Assembly (NCBI GenBank): GCA_008508345.1 | Contig: QNGE01003247.1 | Location: forward strand, 1 to 64,000 | Direction of reading: 5' to 3' | Length of the DNA: 64,000 nt | Origin: Paragonimus westermani | Lineage: Eukaryota > Platyhelminthes > Trematoda > Plagiorchiida > Troglotrematidae | Shown: positions 58,870 through 64,000 of the stretch, one piece after another | Layout of the letters: every line of letters starts with the position of its first letter | Position numbering within the stretch: the stretch's first letter is position 1 | Notes under the pieces: generated by a model | Database searches by the model: none | The model's input: the letters and a program-made list of their open reading frames with translations, nothing else | Told to the model about the DNA's origin: nothing | Made by a program: the position numbers and the translations under genes

Positions 58870-60861
58870 CGGCGTGAGGATTGAATGAACAAACACTGGG
58901 TCTCGGAGAAATCCCTGGAGTTGTTGGGAGCCAGACGGAACATCCCTTCTGGCAGTTCATGTAACAAGTGTAGAAGAGATGTCCTTAGGAAACTGAAACG
59001 TAGCCTAAAGGCTGATCTTGAGACTTGATATTTGGGAAAGGTTAAGGAGATGGAGACGGTTCTTGCTTCAGGAAATACTGGCGAACTGTCTAAGCTTATT
59101 CGTGCCACTGATCTCAGGCGACCGTCTGTCAGTGAAGCTATCAACGAGACAGATGTCACATTCATCTATAATAAGTCCAGAAGGTTAGAGCGGTGAATGG
59201 AACACTTTGAGGGTCAATTGAACTGGCCTCCTGCTTCCACCGCGTTGACACCACAAACTTGTGATGTAGTGCCCTGGTCGGTAGACTTGGATCCACCCAC
59301 TGAGACTGAGGTCCGCAATTGCATTGCGGCTCTCAAGCGTAATAAGGCTGTTGGTCCAGATGACCTTGTGCCAGCACTTTTCAAAAAGGGGGAGAGGCGT
59401 TAGTAGAGGCTTTGACTCATTTGTTTCAACTTGTGTGGATGACGGAAAACATCCGCCCGAGTTGGGGTCACTCGATAGTAGTTCCTATATTCATGAAAGG
59501 TATAAGGGGCTCTCGTGAAAACCACAGGGTAATTAGTTTGACTGCAGTCATTCCTAGGGTTCTAGCATCAATTACACTTCTTCGACTCATTGCAGCTTTA
59601 GAGGTGAACATTAGGGATGAACATGCAGGGTTTCGCCCCGGACGGTGAGGTATAGATAACATTTTCACTCTTCGTCAAATTCTGGAGCAGCGTCATGTAT
59701 ATCACCGGCCAACAACTGTTGTATTTTTCCACTATAATGGTGCGTTCGATTCAGTGGGTCAATCTACACTTTCAGAGTCACTCCAACGCAGAGGTGTGCC
59801 GACTAGATAGGTGAGCATACTGTCGGCACTGTATTCCCATACTTCAGCTCAGGTTAGGGTTTACGGTGGAATATCTGACAGTTTCAGCACCATGAGCGAC
59901 GTACGTCAAGGCTGTCCGCTGTCACCATTTATGTTTAATTTCGTCATACAGGAAATAATGGAGGATTGTCTCCGACACTCACAAGATGCCAGCGTGGACC
60001 TCCTACCTGGTGAAAACTGACTGGTCTTGATTATGCTGACGACAAGGTGTTGCTGTTTGACAACTTTCAATCAGCACAATTGATGCTAGACGCTATTTCA
60101 GTTCTGCTAATACTTCGAAATGCAAAGTGATCCTGCAGGATTGCTGTGACCACGTAGATGTGATATTAGATAATGTAGTCATGGTGGTTGTTGACCAGTT
60201 TGTATACCTGGGAAGCTGCATCAGCAGCGGCGGCGAAGGTGTAGGAAATGAAATAGAAACGCATATCTCTAAAACTAGGGCGGTAATTGCTAATTTGAGG
60301 CATCTCTGGTGACAGAGAGGTGTTCCTCTGAAGCCAAAAGATCGCGTATATACGACAACGGTGAGGGCCGTATTACCTTACGGCAATGAAACCTGGCCGC
60401 TCAGGGTATAAGACGTGAACCGTCTTCAAGTATTTGACCACTGATGTCTGCGTTCAATCGCTCGTATCGGGTGGCACCAGCGTGTAAGTAACGAGGAAGT
60501 TAGAAAGCGGGTGTTTGGTAGTGATAGCCGAACAATTTTTTTTGTCCAGTCTCTACGTTTGCACAGGCTTAGATGGTTAGGTCACGTATTAAGGATGCCA
60601 GCTAGTCGTCTTCCACACCGAGCACTGTTCGCTGACATTGCGACCGACTGGTGTGAGGTGCGAGGTGGTCAGATAATGACCTGGCGTAGGGAAATGAAGT
60701 CGTTCACCAAGGGGTTGGCCACTGTGGGTCGTGTTCGTCTCCCGGGCTGGGGCCGTCGCGACTCACAGAGTCGGCGGCTGGAGACCGTAGGTGGGATGGT
60801 GGCTAATCGAGCTCAGTGGCGTGAATGTTGTCGTTGTTTGTCCGAGTTGTCTGTAAAATGA
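58870..60861 (+). mobile_element. RTE-type LINE, RT half, decayed
   Basis: Linker (SEKSLELLGARRNIPSGSS) near 58890-58960; RT fingers (MEHFEGQLNWPPASTALT, NKAVGPDDLVPALFKK) at 59197-59395; palm (DEHAGFRPGR near 59620, FSTMSDVRQGCPLSPFMFNF near 59885, YADDKVLLF near 60030); then VVDQFVYLGSCISSGGEG near 60190, and an open C-terminal frame to 60861 (LRLHRLRWLGHVLRMPASRL, GRRDSQSRRLETVGGM). Stops occur in fingers and palm. The 5' endonuclease is missing, consistent with 5' truncation at insertion. It shares the ARRNIP[H/S]GSS linker with 8700-11830, so both are one family in opposite orientation. Confidence 0.8.
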
Positions 60862-61279
60862 GCTTTGAAGCAGCTGCTCGTGTGAATGTTTGATGGTAGT
60901 TATATGTTAATAGAATGTTGGTGGCCACGTTCCTTGGTCTATTTATTCCCGCCTCAATGATTCGTCTCCTTGCGCTGGAATTCTTTATACCGACTACGAG
61001 TTTTTCTTCCAATCTGACACTACCGCTCAAGTTACGCGCGTGACAAACCTTTTCTCCTGTGAATGGTGATCTCGATATATTATTAAATCTTGGTACCGTT
61101 TGCTCGTTAAAACTTGGTTCCGCGTAGTTTTCACCCTTACTTTCCTTTGCCGGTCCTTCGTTTATATATACCCTGGTTTCATTTTCGCCTCCCCGCTTCG
61201 CCATTACGTGACTGTTGAACTCGGTCTTATTTACTCGAACCGTTAATCTCGGAAATTGTATACCTGGTAGATTCAACAT
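60803..61279 (-). CDS. Hypothetical 158-codon open frame
   Basis: Uninterrupted minus-strand frame (MLNLPGIQFPRLTVRVNK start; SFNEQTVPRFNNISRSPFTG in the middle), overlapping the last 59 bp of the RTE element on the other strand. No domain is recognised. In a region of heavy decay it is longer than most chance frames, but I see no homologue and no splice signals. It may be chance. Confidence 0.2.
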   Translation of the reverse strand: MLNLPGIQFPRLTVRVNKTEFNSHVMAKRGGENETRVYINEGPAKESKGENYAEPSFNEQTVPRFNNISRSPFTGEKVCHARNLSGSVRLEEKLVVGIKNSSARRRIIEAGINRPRNVATNILLTYNYHQTFTRAAASKLILQTTRTNNDNIHATELD

Positions 61280-61589
61280 CGAGGTCTGTTGTCTTTCACT
61301 ATTTGGTTCATCGTATTGTTTTTGAACATCAGCAACTTACCAATAAGAAACTCGCCAATACAACCGTCCTTTTTTGGATCCGATTTGGTTGCTCGGTGGA
61401 CTCGGAAGTTCTAGCCTCTCGTCACTTACAGACGTGACTATCGTGGATCCAGCGTATCGGTAGACGTTGCGAGAAGACTAAGCGTTGTTCGAACTATCAC
61501 TAGGAGTCCGGGATTAACGATGCTCGATAAAACCGCGTTGGTGGGGACCAAATCTACCTGCCAACTGGGTGAAAGTTGTCAGTCTTTCT
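61280..61589. other. No recognisable gene
   Basis: No exon or repeat boundary is supported. Confidence 0.4.
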
Positions 61590-62440
61590 ACAATGGCCGA
61601 CCCAATCCAAGTTGACACGCATAATGTGCAAGGATATTCTCCTGGCCACCAATGGGCCAAAACTTCTCCGAGGACAACCGTGTCACTGCCTGTTTCGGCT
61701 CTCTGTGTGGAGAATTATCCTGTTCCCTACATCCAACATTTGAGCGCTGATCCTTAGGTGACCTATGTTGATGACGACATCAAAACTTATTTTAATGTTT
61801 CCGATGTTCCTGCTTCAGTTCATTCCTTGTATGTGCCTTTCTCTTCCAAGGATTCTCATGATTTTCGCAGGGACGTGTTTGGGATCGTTGAGCCGTCTGC
61901 AATATCATAAGATTGTGGCATGCTTTAGGGCCCCTAGAGCTAAGCAACGATCATGCCCAGGTATAGCTGTATAGTGTGGCAGCCCCACCGGAGGAGACGA
62001 AGTGTGTGCACAAACTTCCTAACCTTGTCCCAGCTACAACTGGTTGTTCACTTGAGCGAAATTTGGTGACGAATGACAGCCTTATTGAAGAATAATTACG
62101 TCTAAAGGAAGAGGAGCTAAGGTTTATGAGGGCACAAGTAGAATTACGCAATAGGTTGAAGGAAAGGTCTGTGTTTTGTAAGACTGAGGAGCCGGCGGAG
62201 AAGGTGGGTGCAAACGTCCTCACATCTGACTCGTCATATAGACCTACTTATGGGTTCCAAGGGGCTCCATGGAGCAGTATATGCGCAACTTATTTATCAG
62301 TGTGGGCCTACCAAAAATAGAGCTAGAACCCTCTGAAGAGTCACCCTTGAAATTTCACATCTTCATGCGAATTTTGAGCACAACGTAGCTAACAGATTAA
62401 GTGACGAAGGGCAGTGAAAACTGCTGAGTATCAGTGCATG
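61590..62440 (+). pseudogene. BEL/Pao-type gag fragment, second copy
   Basis: The last part (about 62310-62420) reads VGLPKIELEPSEESPLKFHI, then FEHNVANRLSDEGQ in another frame, the same BEL/Pao gag motif as at 36915. Upstream, a charged helix region (62100-62170) and FRAPRAKQRSCPGIAV at 61928-61975 match the layout of 36540-36760 (GAPRTKQGSGPGITIG). Both copies stop after this motif. Confidence 0.55.
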
Positions 62441-62639
62441 CTAGTGCAAATTTCGTTTTTACCATTTGATCACTGACATTTACGTACTATTTGTTGTATT
62501 TTGTCATACTTACTTGCTTCAAGGCTTTTTGCACATAACCCATTGATAACAGTTGATATCATATAGGAATGCCTGCTAAGTCAGCCAATTTCCAGATATT
62601 GCCAGACGTCAAGTGACCATCCCTGTGCAGAAAGAGAAT

Positions 62640-64000
62640 ATTGACGGTGAAGAAAAGTGCAAAATCGTTAGATTGTTCAGACAACACATGCCCCACCCCT
62701 GCTATCGCAGCGGAGAACGAGGCCGCTGCTAAGACGGCAGTCTCAACAGCGAATCGTAGCACTTCACACGAAAGGAAAAACACTAAACCATGTTCAGTTT
62801 CCATGACCAATATATTCGTAGATCAGGCCAAAAAATAAGGGAATTAAAGGCTGGAATAGCGAAACTACGCAGTAGAAACGAGGAGCTTGCCGAAATTTTG
62901 CACAAATTAGCTCCGCTACTGTGCATTATATATGCGTCAAGTAACATCATCCATCAGACCACCTTTAGTCACAAAGACCTTGTGGCCGCCAGAACACTTA
63001 TTGATGGTGTAGCTACAGGATTGCACAAGCAGGTACACTGTGCAGGCAAAGTGGTGGTTTAACGTACCTGTTAGAATACCTCTGATGTCGGTGAAAAATA
63101 TCTTACTCAAAGCCTGTAAAATGGAAGAACAAGAGTGCTACTGTTTAAGATTCCGCGAGAAAGTACAGCAGAAGCACTGTCCATTGTTGCTACAGTTCAC
63201 AAGTGAACCTGTAGCGAACGAATGTGTCAGAAGACGAAATGAAATCAGGTGTGGCACAAATTTCAAGTCCATAAAAGTGTTCGCTGACAAGATGCCACTG
63301 CAAAGGGAAATATTGGCTCGCAATGTTTCCCGAGAAAAGAACAGTCAACACTCTCATTGATCTGACCGTAGATCTCGACTGCTCCACAAGTTCTCTGAAC
63401 CCGCAAGTCACAGCTGGAAGCGCCGGTGCGTCGCCGGTCCGGGTGAACACTGGAGAACAAACCACGTCTTCTCTGATAACGCCAAGCAGGTTCAAGTTTC
63501 CGCAAAGATACTCATGGCTATTGCTGAAAACACATCCCCTAGTGCTCAGCGTCTCCCACTGTCAACCGCAATCTTGATTATAAAAATTCCTAGAGCTAAG
63601 GCACCAATAGTTACAAAGAACACTGGAAGAAGAAGCTTAAATGCCCCTGATAATGATGCTGCTGCGCGAGCAGGGCCATCCACTTCTTATCAGGGGTATC
63701 ACTCTCCTTCATATGGGGTAGTCGGAAATACCAGCGGCAAGTTCAAAACACCTGAACGGTGTTCTAAATCAACAGTAAGACCTGTAAGGGGTTTACTAGA
63801 GCACAGTATTTCGGATTTGCAATATAAGAGTAAACCAAAAGAACTTTACAAGCGCCATGTATCTGGTTTTGAAAACCACATTCTAAGGAACAACGCTTCT
63901 TGTATAAAACCGCACAATTTGTCTCTCACTGTTTCCAGGTCAACGTACTACTATACTAGGGATCACGGTTACCATCCGTTCTCAGGTAATTCCGTAGTAA
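62640..64000 (+). pseudogene. ORF1-like protein of an unnamed LINE family, copy 3, runs off the window
   Basis: Alanine-rich start (TPAIAAENEAAAKTAVSTAN) near 62690-62750; coiled coil (IRELKAGIAKLRSRNEELAE) near 62835-62900; YASSNIIHQTTFSHKDLVAA; 63112-63320 MEEQECYCLRFREKVQQKHC, VANECVRRRNEIRCGTNFKS, IKVFADKMPLQREIL; then NTLIDLTVDLDCSTSSLN; 63570-63730 NAPDNDAAARAGPSTSYQG; 63840 onwards KELYKRHVSGFENHILRNNA and YYYTRDHGYHPFS. Relative to copy 2 it lacks about 550 bp after the LQY motif (63825). It is the longest copy and has at least three frame changes. Confidence 0.5.

Overview
The window looks like nuclear DNA of a flatworm, most likely a parasitic neodermatan (fluke or tapeworm). The evidence is the repeat content and the introns. 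RTE, CR1/jockey-like and Penelope-like retroelements, CsRn1/Kabuki-type and other Gypsy elements and BEL/Pao gag fragments lie side by side, almost all broken. The few introns that can be placed are mostly 28-41 bp long. The phylum is inferred from family recognition; I cannot name a species. I see no rRNA, tRNA, CRISPR array or prokaryotic operon.

Layout. 1-1850: RTE-type LINE debris and one copy of a dispersed repeat. 2672-7076 (minus strand): the only stretch that reads as ordinary host genes. It holds the first five exons of an IRE1-like unfolded-protein sensor (start 5796) and, 29 bp upstream on the same strand, the stop of an unidentified multi-exon gene. 7196-7950: a Penelope-like fragment. 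8700-11830 (minus): a decayed RTE LINE. 12472-13190 (minus): unassigned coding-like sequence. 13332-15302 (minus): a CR1-type LINE lacking its RT core. 15303-19253: a 3.95 kb segment (DUF4806-type gene plus decayed Gypsy pol) that recurs almost identically at 39356-43306. 20629-24232: a candidate EnSpm/CACTA-like DNA transposon with a decayed, spliced transposase. 25508-25807: a solo LTR. 27261-28835: a mid-repeat and an 865 bp foldback element. 28879-34195: a CsRn1-type Gypsy element with an intact pol and nearly identical LTRs, containing the window's only N (30008). 34196-37390: gag debris (Gypsy, then BEL/Pao). 37592-40595: a second EnSpm-like transposase followed directly by the better DUF4806-type gene copy. 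41606-44300: the Gypsy pol of that copy. 46161-49362 (minus): a second Gypsy lineage. 50240-56510: LINE RT pieces and an ORF1-like family in inverted orientation. 56515-58300: Gypsy. 58870-60861: RTE. 61590-62440: BEL/Pao gag. 62640-64000: a third ORF1-like copy running off the window.

Two threads stand out. First, an EnSpm-like transposase lies next to a DUF4806-type gene at two places, which suggests a two-gene DNA transposon. Second, the IRE1-like gene may be the downstream member of a two-gene polycistron, since flatworms use spliced-leader trans-splicing. Several duplications are so similar that assembly artefacts must be weighed against recent events.
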